This document shows positions 13,201-25,319 of a stretch of 64,000 nt of DNA, one piece after another. A program made the translations under genes and the position numbers. Source of the stretch: Phoronis australis (lineage: Eukaryota > Phoronida > Phoronidae); NCBI GenBank assembly GCA_002633005.1, contig NMRA01000257.1, forward strand, positions 385,737 to 449,736, given 5' to 3'. The notes below the pieces were generated by a model that worked only from the letters and a program-made list of their open reading frames with translations, was not told the DNA's origin and did not search any database. Each line of letters begins with the position of its first letter. Positions within the stretch are counted from its first letter, which is position 1.

Positions 13201-14639
13201 AAGGAAATTCTACATTTTCCACCACTGGCAATGAATGATGTCTTGAAGACTTGGCCAGCTTTAGTTTTCAAGTGTCTAGTAGACTGTAAATCTTGTCATA
13301 TTTTATCATTTATTCAAAAGCTTTTACTAGAACAGAACGCAATGCAGATAACATCCTTGATTTACCATAAGAAGATGGACGTATTTTAATTTCCTTTACA
13401 TTCCACAGACCGGGCCTCAATCTGAAAATGCCGTTTTTCAGAAACCCAGCATTTATTACTTAGTCCAAAATTTTAACGATAAAGAGGCATTTACGTATAA
13501 ACTTCAACAAACCTTCTATTGGATTCTGTTAGCAGTCTTAACAATTGAGTGTACCACTTTTCGAACCCATCTGATTAAAGTCACTTTAAACAACACTAGA
13601 AAGTGATTTTCCATGTTCCAGTACATCCAAATATGTAGCTAATGTCATTACAAACTGTGACAAATTTACAGCTTTAGTTATGCAATGACTGAGGTCATGA
13701 AATAATTAAGGGCCAGACTTGACTTGCAGACTACAACTGCCTGCGACTTACCATACTTATTTATGTATGAACTTTGTTTAACATTTGAATCTTTGTTCCA
13801 GTTCACTCTGGAAGCCACTCTATAAATTTTTTATGAACTCTTCAACGAAACCAAAAAATAAACCAGAAACAAAGGATAGATCGTCTACGCATGACGTGGA
13901 GGCTGTCACTCGTTGCCGTGCTTAGCTTCGCTTTCGTATCTCACAAGGATATTATTGACATCTCTATAAATGGGGCTTAACATACACAAATGAGTTTACA
14001 TCTCCAAAAATGATAAACTATTGATGGGTCAACATTATACATGTGGTCAACTGTACACATTTTGGATTTAGGCAGCCATTTATAGAACTAGGTCATTCGA
14101 CAGGTACTGAAAATGTAAATAAGTGAAGCAATCGATGAGCCCTGCAGTCATCAGACTTTGAAAAAATGTTTGTCAGGGAATCACTGATAAATAAATACTC
14201 TTGTCTTAAAGGTATAGACCCAAACTTCTTTCGTGTGTACGCACATAAAACTTGAACTGGGAACAAACGCACATTCCACCAAGTCCCCATTTTTGTCGTC
14301 ACCTCAGTACAATATATAATGTCATACAAACTAAGCCGAACACAATTCCAATTGTAGCGACTCACTGCTGCTGCCAGCACAGAATCACATGGACGAATCA
14401 AAATTGTCGTCTGTTAAGATGTCATGTGATCCAAACCTACTAAGTTAATTCTCTACGCGTTGCTGGTGAGCTGTCCTGTTGGTCGCGTTGAGGAGATTTC
14501 TGTCTATAACTTATGAGGCATCTCAAACCAGAATTATTTGTAACTTGTTAAAACCTTGATCCTCATACTTGAAGCTCAAGTCTGTCACATGATGCTCACT
14601 TACTGAGAGATACCTGAAAAGTTTAACTTGCAAACTGAC
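10275..14639. other. Intron of the TASOR-family gene
   Basis: From donor AAG|GTCAGT (14639) to acceptor CACCAG (10275), minus strand. It contains the CCACAG-rich minisatellite at 11945-12215 with a single N at 12073. The remainder is AT-rich, with no recognisable exon, RNA gene or intact element. Confidence 0.65.
11945..12215. repeat. CCACAG-based minisatellite with single-N break
   Basis: Irregular arrays of CCACAG joined by GACC, GTCC and CCAA links, made of 12- to 40-bp higher-order units such as CCCAACTCCACAGCCGAGAC (two copies, near 12042 and 12136). One N at 12073 marks an assembly discontinuity inside the array, so the copy number is unreliable. Open frames on both strands across it (Trp/Cys/Gly-rich or Pro/Gln/Thr-rich) are artefacts of the repeat. 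Confidence 0.9.
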
Positions 14640-14740
14640 CTTGAAAATCACCAGCTTCAACTTCTTGTGACCTTCGTGTTCTGCTACCTTCAACAACACA
14701 TCGGCATACTTTACAACTTGCACACCTGCACTCAACCGAC
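14640..14740 (-). CDS. TASOR: TASOR-family gene, DUF3715 exon 3 (as seen)
   Basis: 101 bp. Acceptor CTATTTTCAG before 14740; donor AAG|GTCAGT after 14640. The first two bases complete a Gly codon begun by the 17753-17599 exon and the end is phase 0. The peptide RLSAGVQVVKYADVLLKV...KLKLVIFK matches the DUF3715 core, where TASOR has SMGVYLSRYADLL...VVIFK. Reading past the donor remains open for a while but loses the homology, which supports the splice site. In true PARPs this region holds the GIYFA strand; the changed residues fit a catalytically dead fold. Confidence 0.9.
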
Positions 14741-16479
14741 CTGAAAATAGGCACGTGAGAAAAGGCTCAAGAATGAGGTTGGCAATGACATGTGGAAATC
14801 CCACGAAATGGCCTAACTCGGAGACCCCATTGGTGATTGCACTATCTACCACCTCGGTATCTCTATGAGACATTAACCCCGAGTCACTGAATATCATCCA
14901 CTTATCAATTTCACCTTAATTTATTAATCACTTGTGGTCTTTGCTTTATATCTCAATGTGACAAATGAATGTTGTTTGAACAGCTTTTCACGTTTATCAG
15001 TGAAGATTGAGCCGCAGGCACAGGAGAAACTATACAGGCAAAAAGATTAACTCCGATTTAAGCTCTACTAAAACCCTAATGACAATTGCCAGACCACTTG
15101 TTATGCTGGTAATTTGCATTCGTCAAAACTTTAATCGCTTAATAAATCACAAATTATATTTTCAAAGAACATCAATACTTAAGAGTGTCTGCATGTACGA
15201 TATCAATCGTCTGAGAACATGACTTGTCACAATTTTTGAAATTGGTGTCATATTATTATCTCTTGTGCTGACCTAAATCCAAAAAAGTGAACACTAGTTG
15301 TTTCAAGTCTCTTCATAAAAAAGAACAATTTGTCGCCAATCTTGCTCAAAAACTTAGCCACATTCGAAAGTTTAATAAGTCTTTAAAACATGTATGAACA
15401 AATATAAATGTACCAGTCTCCATGAAAAGTACATATAATGCATCATCTGGTGTCCAGCGGATATCAGGCAACAGTGATTACGTTTAGTGGGAGGTCATGG
15501 AGTGCACAGGCTATGATCCACGGAAATCTTTACATCAACTAACATGTCAAGCAATCCTCTTTCAGATGAGGCGTGTCTTTTTTCCGTGGAATGTTGGTCA
15601 CTAGGAACATATGCACTTGAATACTACCTATATTCTCAGCATAACCCCTTAAGAGTTAAGGCTCAAAACCTGTTTGAAATGAAGGACTTGCAATGAAATT
15701 TCGATTAATGTTTTTGCATATTCTGACCAACTTAGGACAAGATTCATGCTAGAAATGTTAAATAGTTTTCTTCTATTGGTATTTCGCGGCAGTTGCCTCA
15801 AATTAGGTAAAATTGGTGTAATCACAGGTCAAAAATTCATTCCCAAAATGAAAAGGTCAATTTTACAGAAGCTGCTAAAAACATTTCAGGTATTAATCAT
15901 CCCACCTAGGTGTTCAAATAAGCTATAGGTCAAAAATCTGTGATATGTCATGTTCTCACTTTGCCTGGTGTTGTTATGCGGTCAGTCTTAAAGGTAAAAA
16001 AGGACTTAATCCCAATTTGGCTCTCTTCGAAACGTCATATCTCAGACAAGGCTGATTGGAGTCATATAAAACAGATACTATACCTTATGCAAAGCTCACC
16101 AAAAGTTTATAAAATTTCCACTTTTGCATAACAGGCTATCAAAAAGCACTTTTATGATTTTCTTGAAAAAAACTTAAAAGATGCATAAAATGCAATGATT
16201 ATTGAGAAAGCTGAACAGTGCATATTGAACAACAGCGTTCTGAAAGAAGTTTTTAAAGTCTGCCAGTACCTTTTAACAAAATGGACAAATGTGTGCACCA
16301 ACAATAACACCACCAACACAGACACAGATGACAAAGCGACCCCAAAACACTGATAACAACGCTAACGTACCAACAACAACGATCAAACCGCAAATAACGA
16401 CGTCACTTATACGAAACCAACTCCAAAAATGATGATGCCAACAATTGTAATGCCGTTGACAACAACCACGCCACCCAAT

Positions 16480-16760
16480 CATCATCATCATCGCTATCGT
16501 CGTCATTGCCTTCGTCACCATCACCATTATTGCCATCGCCATCACCACCACTGCCATCATCGCCATTGCCGCCATTAGCATCACTATCGCCATCATCACC
16601 ATTGCCATTAGCATCACTATCGCCATCATCACAATTGCCATTAGCATCACTATCGCCATCATCACCATTGCCATTAGCATCACTATCGCCATCATCACCA
16701 TCGCCATGACCACCATCATCACCACAATCACCACCAACACAATTGCTATCACAATCACAA
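16480..16760. repeat. Trinucleotide-rich minisatellite with 33-bp units
   Basis: A CAT/CAC/GCC-rich tract containing about four copies of a 33-bp unit that includes CCATTAGCATCACTATCGCC (about 16570-16695), flanked by simpler ATC-type repeats. The long Met/Ala/Val-rich minus-strand open frame and the Ser/Pro-rich plus-strand frame across it are products of the repeat. Confidence 0.9.
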
Positions 16761-16919
16761 TCAAGTATTGGTGAAAAAATTTGTTAAAGAAACAAAAGTT
16801 TGTGTATGGGAGGCAATTGGCAAGAAAGCAAGGAATGATCACTCAATAAAAAAGTCATTGTTCTTCAAAAATGAGAAGACCACTGCCAGCCAGCATAAAC
16901 CAGCGAAACCAGCGTCACA

Positions 16920-17060
16920 CAGTGGTCATCAAGAAATCTAAAAATAACTTGAGAACGGTGAGTCATAGCGAGAAACGAACGGCACACTACAATAGGTCTT
17001 GACAAGATCTATAGTTTCAGAAAGATTGGCCAAAGGGTGCCGTAGCCATGGCAATCAGTA
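16920..17060 (+). mobile_element. Fragment of dispersed repeat family B
   Basis: Shares ordered phrases (AACTTGAGAACGGT, AGCGAGAAACGAAC, a GATCTAT...TTTCAGAAAGATTGGCCAA block) with 27530-27650 and, more weakly, 56290-56370. This looks like a short piece of a mobile element also found next to the HINE-like copies. Boundaries are not defined. Confidence 0.5.
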
Positions 17061-17598
17061 AGAGAATAGTGATTGGAAAATCTCAAATAAACAGTAAGTT
17101 GTAGCAGCTGACATGCTTGCAAATAGCTCGTGGCGAGTTCTACTTACATACAAGTGTTAACCAGTATGTCAGTGGGTTCAAGTGAATCAGTGACACATAC
17201 CTGGGTACTATTTGAAAACATTCAGATGTTAAGTCACCGTGTGGGATTCGCTACTCTCCTTTCCATGTCGTAAAATACCATTTGTGTATGTTGACAGCGC
17301 ATTTTCGTTTTAGCAAGCGCTATTTTAAAAACACTACACTGTCTTCTGCCAATTCTAGCTTTCTCAAGAGTCCTCTCATATGCATGTCCTTACCAGTGTA
17401 TCAGAGGACTCTGAGAAAGCTAGACTCCACAGATGCTAGAATATAATTTAATACCACTAGCATAAAATATCAATAAACTCTTACAATTTCATAGCCCATT
17501 ATAACAATTATGCTTGTGGTAACAAATGACACACAAACTGTTTGGTTACAAGTACTTCAATACATGTGCATGACCAAAACCATTAATTGGTCACTTAC

Positions 17599-17753
17599 CA
17601 AGAAACAGTGAACGTGTGAGTGACTTTCCGCAGTGTAGCTTGCCCACTCGTAGACCTCTGGCAATAATATCTGCTACCCTATCGCTCTCAGTGTCACTGA
17701 ACAACTGAAAGCACAGTACATCTTTGGATGACTTGAGTGCACTCTTGGATTTC
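17599..17753 (-). CDS. TASOR: TASOR-family gene, DUF3715 exon 2 (as seen)
   Basis: 155 bp. Acceptor CATTTTGCAG before 17753; donor TTG|GTAAGT after 17599. It starts with the last base of an Arg codon and ends with the first base of the Gly codon completed at 14740. The peptide ...DVLCFQLFSDTESDRVADII then ARGLRVGKLHCGKSL... matches TASOR ...YAFLMVDRYQVQTICEKGLHVGQSK.... In active PARPs the strand here carries a His-Gly pair that binds NAD; the equivalent FQLFSD has none, as in TASOR. The exon lies in one frame with all downstream pieces. Confidence 0.9.
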
Positions 17754-19489
17754 CTGCAAAATGCATCATTGAAAAATACACGAACTCAGGCTGAGAAGAA
17801 AAAATGTAGCTCACTGAATTTTGCAAGTCATCAAAGGCAGAGCCAAATATATTAGGCAAGACTCTATCACATCTATTACAGCACCTAGTCTTTCAAACTG
17901 ACTTCACAAATTAAGGAAGCTATAAATTGACCTATTTGCCAAAATAGGAACTGAAGACTTGGTGACAGTTTCGAAACAGCGCCTAAAAACTAGTCAGAAA
18001 TTTTGTCTTTAACTCGCATGACTTGAGGTTAACTCAAACCTTATTTAGTAGCCTTTGTTCTAACTCCTATATAAGAAAAACTAAGCTTTGTCAGCTAGTA
18101 AAAGTATATATTTTCCGAAAGAAAAAGACCAGGGATTATAAAAATGTTTTGTAAACCATTATTATTATTATGTTAACACCTTTTTTAAGTCAAAATTTCA
18201 TTTTTAAGAAACGTACATTCACAGCAAAATAACAACTCGGTCAATTTTAATGAAATCTTTTTTAAATGAAAACTTCACTACTTACCTCAAAAATGCTGTT
18301 AGGGATTTTGGATTGGTCTTTCCGTTTTGTTTTTTATGACAAATCAACACGTACAACAAGGTATTTTTGTAAAAAATAGAAGTTTTATTCGTCCTTGTTA
18401 CATTACGCAAAAATTAGACCTTTACATCAAAAATCCTAACTGCAATTTTGAGATTGATGAAAAAATATTAAGTTTGGAAAGTTTCAGCAAAATCCACCAA
18501 GCTGTTTCTAAGTTCAAATAAAGTCGATTTGTCGAAACGGAGAAAAAGCTGATTAAACTGGGACGAGTGAAAATATCAGTCTTCAGTTAATTATGCGGTG
18601 AAAACTTGTTTTTGGTCAATGTAACCTATACATGCCTTAACTGTTTACCGTAGCTATTTCAACATTCAATCGCAGTGTCAACTGAATTTGCATTGAGTAA
18701 TTATCTTAATTATCAATAAAATGTACCATCCCTTAGCCACAAAGTGGGATCAATTGTTATAAACGAAGTCTGTGACACATCACATGCCGGGGGGGAAACT
18801 GATACAAAACCAAGTAAGAAATGGATAATAAAAATCGAGTTGGTGGTTAAAGCATGTCGTTAGTATAAGATTGAAACAGCGAAATGTCAGTTTTTACTTA
18901 TTGAATTAAGGAATTTGGGCGAGGACTTATATCTTTTCACAACATGCAGTGTTCATGACCATAGAGGCCTGAGGTGGCTCATAGCATTCGTTTTCAAAGG
19001 TTGTGTGCATGTAGACGCACATCCTCAAGATCAAAACTGTGTTTTGTCTTGGTTTTCCCCAGCACCGTTCTGACTCAATCTCATGGTGACTCAGTGAATG
19101 AAAGGACGTGAGGGTATATACGAAGCTGCTCTGTACCTGGCGGGCAATTCAATTTGAGTGACAGCCCTGAAACAAATATCCACGCGGTTGTGCGGTTCCA
19201 AGGCCGTTCAGCTGAATCTTTTTTCTCGATACACAGTATATATTTTGTATTTGAAGTATCTCGAGAATGAAGATATGGTATTTTGCTAGATACACATGAA
19301 ATGTAAAAATGGTCGATTTTGCCACGTAATTGTTAGCACATTAGACACAGTTTAGCACTACTTTATGTACATAAATTATTTGATTAGTCTGCAATTAGCA
19401 CATCCCGACTTCAACAGGTCTTCTTTTCCACAAGTAGAAAAAAAACATTGCTATTAAACAAGTTAGTAAGACTGCCGCTAATGGCGATG

Positions 19490-19830
19490 TGAATATGAAG
19501 TAGGTTGAAAATTGCCAATGTTTTTTAAGAACAGTTTTATGGTGATAATGATCCCTCGCAAATCACTGAACCGTGCTGAGTAAATATCCTGACATGGTGT
19601 TGGGGAATAACACTGCATGATATGGGCTACATGAATTGGTGCAAAGGTCACCTATATGCACAATTAATTGTTTTCACATTTACAAGTTGTCAATGAATAC
19701 AAGTACACTTTGTTCAGAGATTCTGTTAAAGTAGTATTGTCATTTAGTTCCTGCTATACATTAGCATAGTTGGGAGCATGCAAATACATCTTTAAGTAAT
19801 CCGTACTTGCATCTGAAGCATACAGTGGTT
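19490..19830 (+). mobile_element. Dispersed repeat C, plus-oriented copy
   Basis: Similar over about 300 bp to the reverse complement of 29600-29920. Shared blocks include TTAGTTCCTGCTATACATTA, GCATGCAAATACATCT and TACAAGTxCACTTTGTT. Divergence and indels suggest an old family. No coding region, terminal repeat or pol III promoter box was recognised. Confidence 0.75.
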
Positions 19831-20453
19831 GAGGCACCACCAGTACACACTGGGCTGTGACAGGGACAAATAGCAGAATCTAGAGCACGCTGCATAACCT
19901 AACTGCCAAGTAAGACAGGGATGTCGCAAGAGGACAAGTTCCACTTAGACTTTCATACCACTTTGTTTCACTTTCAACCTCCTCAAATATCTCCCACATC
20001 CCTTATACATTTTAAATATTACTTAAGTTGTCTCATCCGGTCATTTGAGAAAAACTCCTCATTCAACGTGACTGGCAGGGTCAGAAAAATTAGCAAACCT
20101 ACATTTAAGACCATCCCTAATTCATCCGATGTAAGGTTGCCTCAGTTTAGTATTCAATGACATGGCTGAACAACCACTTCACTTTCGTATTTCAGAATGT
20201 AATTTACCTGTTTGTGTCCCTAAAAGTTTAAAATCTACAGTTGAGCCAGATCTGTATAATATTCATGGCATTGATGCGCGCAAAATTTATTGATATTACA
20301 TGGAAATTAGACACAATGTGAGGTCTGAAAGGAGCGAATGTGATGCTTATTACCAAGAATGCAGGAAGGGGTGACAATGTTTCATGAGTCTATTTTAAGG
20401 GCATGGCTTCTTCTCAACGCCCATATAAATATTTTCAGTTGTTTTTTGCATTG

Positions 20454-20547
20454 GGGACACATGAGGTATAAAGGTATACTGTACTGAAGGTTTGTATTGG
20501 TGACACATGAGGTATAAAGGTGTACCGTACTGCAAGTTTGTATTGTA
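20454..20547. repeat. ~46-bp tandem duplication
   Basis: Two adjacent copies of a unit containing GACACATGAGGTATAAAGGT, differing at a few positions. Non-coding and intronic. Confidence 0.85.
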
Positions 20548-21280
20548 GTAACTGATTTTCAAGTATCAGTGCAATTTTCGTTTACATCAGTCCTGTACCT
20601 GTCACGTGACATCAAAGTTGTTTGGAAAAAAACATTTTGAACTGGAAGGTACACTTACACTAGTAAATGTAGTAAAAAACAGCTCATTCTGTATCAAGAC
20701 ATGAGGAACTAAAAGTTCACTAGGTGTCACAAGTGAAGCAATGGACCTTACCATAGAAACGTCGACATTCAGGCTAATTGCACAAATGAACGCCCTCGTG
20801 CAGATGAATTACCTTCTGCTCTCAATCTATTCTATCGTTAAAAAGAAGGATTTCTAATCCTGAGCACCACCTCGTGAGTATTGAGTCACTCAACTAGGGA
20901 AGTATCGGCAACAGGGGATTGTGACTGAGACTAGGAGTCTGAGCCTACTTGGTGCCTGAGCAAAGCACAGGCAGCAGCTAGCCTGATAATACAATCAAAT
21001 TTTGAAAAGAAATTGAAACAAGTTTTAGCCATATCAACAATGGGAAGGACTCTATTCTGAATCAACATAAGGTTAATCACCTTAACTCATGTACATCAAT
21101 CAGCATTTGAATTTCTTATCAGACTACATAGTCAACCTGGCTTCACATTTAGTCACTTTGTGCAACTAATAGTGTCAGCTAAGGCTCATTTTCCATCTGC
21201 TTGGAAAACAGACCTCAGCCTTCCCATCTAGTCACGGTATCGAGTGCATGCAAAGCTGATCTGGTACAATGGTCACTTAC

Positions 21281-21431
21281 CTGTAGGAGGCAGTAAGTGC
21301 CGCATTGTTGCACAACTTTACTTCAGAAATTTTCCACCTCTTTTCAAGAGCATAAGCCTTGTCCAAAAACGATTTTCTTATACACGTCAGGATTTGTTGC
21401 CTGTCATAAGGTTGCGCAGCAGTCACACCTT
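21281..21431 (-). CDS. TASOR: TASOR-family gene, first recognised exon (DUF3715 start)
   Basis: 151 bp. Acceptor TTTGGTTTCAG before 21431; perfect donor CAG|GTAAGT after 21281. It begins with two bases (AA) of a split codon and ends with two bases (AG) that form Arg with the next exon. The peptide AQPYDRQQILTCIRKSFLDK then AYALEKRWKISEVKLCNNAAL... lies where TASOR has FQPLTPGSREFEDVVNILHSSYL... and a helical RRACLVHNELLE stretch. Similarity is weaker than in later exons, but the helix-rich character, position and exact phase match support it. The start-codon exon must lie upstream (higher coordinates) and was not identified. Confidence 0.8.
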
Positions 21432-22179
21432 CTGAAACCAAAGCGATATGTAACGTGTTATGAACAGGGTTTTTTCCATGCCACAATGACTACTGGAATT
21501 TCCAGTCTAAAGAAGTTCATTCTGCACACTGCAAATTACCCTGCCACAACGACACCTATAGAGCTGACTAGTCCTGTGAAAGGATTGTCACCAATAAGCA
21601 GAAATCCGTATCTGGTAATCAGTGCTCAAGTGTTGGCTTGTATGTTAGTTGCCTATCACATGACATCCATGTGTGGTGACTACAGAGTACATATCAAACC
21701 CAATCTTAGGCTTATTATTGCCTTGACAGAACTTCCTAACAATTATACTTTTAAATAGGTCATCTCTCAAGTATATAAAGGACAAACAAAATAAAATGCA
21801 TTTTGTGTTTTGCACATTCTAAATTACAACATTTTTTATCGAGTGCTGTGTTTACACATCGCCCCATTTCCAGGTGTGACAATAATGACCATTCAGCGAG
21901 GTATAACACTGGTGAACAATGTTGCTTATTAAAGCCACACTTTGCTCTGTTTACCTGGCTAAAAACCAAATTCTTTACATTCCCCAACACCAGAAAAGTA
22001 ATCAATATTGGAGATATGCATGAGCTAAACAACGCTGTAAAAATTTTGAAACCTAATTTTATTTTCACCGAAGATTACCGGTATTACTTTTCCTAAAGGT
22101 TTAGTACGTGCAACATCTGCTGCAGTACAGTACAAGACAAAAGTAATCAGGCAAGATTCTGTTTTCCCCATCGTAATGA
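21432..22179. other. Upstream intron or flank, no gene recognised
   Basis: Overlapping open frames on both strands (for example 21760-22068 and 21803-22096) lack family resemblance. The minus-strand LINE remnant at 22180-22850 may have further decayed 3' sequence here. Confidence 0.5.
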
Positions 22180-22850
22180 TCAATTCTGTTAACAGCAAAA
22201 ATTGCTGGTCACAAACATTAGGGCATCAAAATTCAATTTACAGAATGAATAACCACCATAACAACTTTCCTGTTAATTCCCCTTCATTCTTGGTTAACGG
22301 ACGGTGGATATGGCTTTCAGCCGTCGTGAGGCCGAACTCTGTTTCAGCTCATTTTGTCTTAACACATTAGATACATCCTCATCGAAATCCAAACGCTCAA
22401 CCGACATAAATTCTAGATATTTATAAGACTTATTTTAATTAGTTGTATCAGTACGAGGCATAAATTCAAAATACTTCTGTAATTGGACTTTAGTTGAAAA
22501 TGTAAAACATTAGTTTCCGTCATTCACAACCACCCTTTAGTAAAATTGACAAAAATATCTTGGAAATGTACGATAGTTCATTGCCAGAGAGAAAATCCTA
22601 CATCATCAGCATATAACAAAACAAAAACTGGTTTAGTGTCTCCAAAATTAATACCTTTTCTAGCACATTCAGTATCACTAACTCAATGAGCTAAGAGTGA
22701 TGAGGATAACATGTCACCATGGCGCACGCCATTTTCAGGATTAAACCAATCTGTGTAATAATTTCCATTCAAACAAATATATCTTCAAGATTTTTATACA
22801 TTACTTTAATAACCTTGAATATGCAATCATTCAGATCAATTTTAATACTT
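22180..22850 (-). mobile_element. LINE reverse-transcriptase remnant
   Basis: Minus-strand translation across several stops and frameshifts gives the ordered landmarks of a non-LTR reverse transcriptase: KVMYKNLED, then NGxYYTDWFNPENGVRHGDML (compare NGVRQGD), then GINFGDTKPVFVLLYADDV with the catalytic YADD box (about 22610-22595), then SYKYLEFMSVERLDFDEDVS (compare KYLGxxLDExLxFDExVS, about 22430-22360). The frame is broken by at least one stop between the QGD and YADD boxes and more later, so it is dead. Orientation matches the TASOR-family gene. Confidence 0.85.
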
Positions 22851-24350
22851 AGGGTTAACATATAAAAATTAGTTAGGTATTTAAAATGGTGGACATCAAA
22901 AATACGGAAAATGGGTGCTTTGATGGAAAACCTTTGGAAATGACATTTAAGTAAGCAGAGATTTATTTACACCAAAAGGTGTCTGGACGTCAGCCCAAAA
23001 ATGCCTGCCCGACACAGGCACCAAGTGCTATTTATCTTAAAATGTGTATTTCATAAAATTATTGATGTGCCTGTTGCAATATGACTTAAATTGTGTGATA
23101 AGAAAAGTGTTCCCATTGTACAAAATGGGGCAGAGGTTAGGGGACTGAATACTGGTGACGAAGGACTTTGACAGGTCACACAACAAATTTTGTAGATTTT
23201 TGTCAAACAAATTTTGTAGATTTTAGTCGCACCCAGGCAGAAATGTTGCGAATGAACCACTATGAGAGCCTAGAGAATAAGATAAAATAAGATAAAACAT
23301 TCATTTAAACTCTTTAAGATACAAAATATCAGTAGCTAAAGTGCGCTATAAACTTAAGCTGCAGAAAATAACAGATTGTTGGAATCTTGAATGGACATCA
23401 AACCCAGTTTTGGCCTATAAACAGATATTAAAAATGACCTTCTCATTCAATTCTCTGGAACAAAATAATGCTCTACAACCCTAGACAACCCTCAAAAGTC
23501 TGGAAGAAATTAATTTTGAAAACTACTTTCTAAGTCTGCTTAATGAGCAAGCATGACCTATGTACATCTTTAGCGAACTACATGGCAACTGTGGGAAAAG
23601 ACTAACTCACCAATGACCATAATGTCTAATTTGAGACATTGGGATTTAAGTTTTAAGTCGATTCCTGCTTTTGTCTTTTAGCATTGGTACCAACATTGAA
23701 AGGCCCTACAGACATAGATGAACTAGAAAATGATTTATGAAAAAATTGACTCGTGACCAGGCTAACAGCTGATCCAAACAAAGGCGATAAGACTATATGG
23801 CGTGACGGGAACTGTTTTGCGTACACTTTACATTCAGTCACTCGTTTATTGTTAATAATCCAGCAAATACATGAATAAAATCCCCCGCCGTCGGCAAACG
23901 CAGGCAGTGACCCCTGCCAAAAACTCCGATGGCAGAAGTAAGAGTTTCTATAGTTCCCAAGCATTGACGCTTCGCTCTTAAATTCACATGTTTACTTCGG
24001 AGTTAGCTCACACTGTTGACTTTGATTCAAGACCGAACTTAGGTGTTAAGCATCAAGCTTCAGCGCCAGAGGGAAAGGACTGGCCTTTAAATGATTTTGA
24101 TCAATGGAAAATCAATTTCTTTAGTCCAACACTGATGACATTTTACCATGTAAACTGTAATACAATAGCCCTTTAACAAGTTAAATTGGCCTGCTGGTTA
24201 TGGTGTCTTTTACCCATATCCTTCTGTCCAAACAATGCTTTCAGAACCAGTTGACCACACAACTTCACAGTACCTTGTTCATCTCTGTGGAACAATTGTA
24301 ATATTCAACAGGATACACAGGGACACTTGTCACTATCTGAATTCTTCGAT
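22851..24350. other. No recognised gene
   Basis: AT-rich sequence with short open frames only. I searched the minus strand for the missing first exon of the TASOR-family gene (needing a phase-1 donor) and found no convincing candidate. Confidence 0.5.
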
Positions 24351-25319
24351 AGTGCCATCTGATAGAGACAGAGTTCCAACAATGGAGAACATACCTACTC
24401 AACATTACAGACTGCACCTACCTTGCCTCACTCCAGCCCATTATCTGTTGATAAGCAACAGATTCTACATGACACTTTTGCCATGCCACAATTTTTTTAT
24501 TGTTTGACTGCATAACATCAATCAATTCAACTGCAGAAAGCAAGAGGAACAGACTGGAGTTTTCAGAGATGCAAAATTAGGCCATAGTACAGCAATTTGA
24601 AAAATTGGTCATAAATATATAAGGATGCCGACAACAATCAATAAAATTTGTAATGCACTCTTCATCCATCAAAATATGAAAATTGTAACCATTCTAGGTC
24701 TCACTTGAAATCTAACATTTTAAAAGCAATGTAATTCATACCAATTAAGCTCTATCTTACCCAGTTGTATCAAAGCTCATCACAAAGCCATTAATTTCCC
24801 TCTGGTGTCAATGATGAAATATCAATGTGGCAATNAGTGCCATCTGATAGAGACAGAGTTCCAACAATGGAGAACATACCTACTCAACATTACAGACTGC
24901 ACCTACCTTGCTTCACTCCAGCCCATTATCTGTTGATAAGCAACAGATTCTACACGACACTTTTGCCATGCCACAATTTTATTATTGTTTGACTGCATAA
25001 TATCAATCAATTCAACTGCAGAAAGCAAGAGGAACAGACTGGAGTTTTCAGAGATGCAAAATTAGGCCATAGTACAGCAATTTGAAAAATTGGTCATAAA
25101 TATAAAAGGATGCCGACAACAATCAATAAAATTTGTAATGCACTCTTCATCCATCAAAATATGAAAATTGTAACCACTCTAGGTCTCACTTGAAATCTAA
25201 CATTTTAAAAGCAATGTAATTCATACCAATTAAGCTCTATCTTACCCAGTTGTATCAAAGCTCATCACAAAGCCATTAATTTCCCTCTGGTGTCAATGAT
25301 GAAATATCAATGTGGCAAT
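24351..25319. repeat. Two 484-bp near-identical copies separated by one N
   Basis: 24351-24834 and 24836-25319 have the same length and differ at only a few sites (for example GCCTCACTCC versus GCTTCACTCC). The single N at 24835 falls exactly between them. This is best read as two overlapping contig ends, or two alleles, placed side by side and not merged; it is probably not a true tandem duplication. No gene is recognised in the unit. Confidence 0.9.

Larger units (their letters stand above)
14741..17598. other. Intron of the TASOR-family gene
   Basis: From donor TTG|GTAAGT (17598) to acceptor TTTTCAG (14741), minus strand. It contains the ATC-rich minisatellite at 16480-16760 and, at about 16920-17060, a repeat fragment sharing phrases with 27540-27650 and 56290-56370. 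No exon signal was seen. Confidence 0.65.
17754..21280. other. Intron of the TASOR-family gene
   Basis: From donor CAG|GTAAGT (21280) to acceptor TTTTGCAG (17754), minus strand. It holds a dispersed repeat at 19490-19830 with an inverted relative at 29600-29920, and a two-copy tandem of about 46 bp at 20454-20547. No exon-like sequence was recognised. Confidence 0.65.

Noticed and set aside
16273-16842. 189-codon Met/Ala/Val-rich minus-strand frame
   Set aside because: Produced entirely by the trinucleotide-rich minisatellite.
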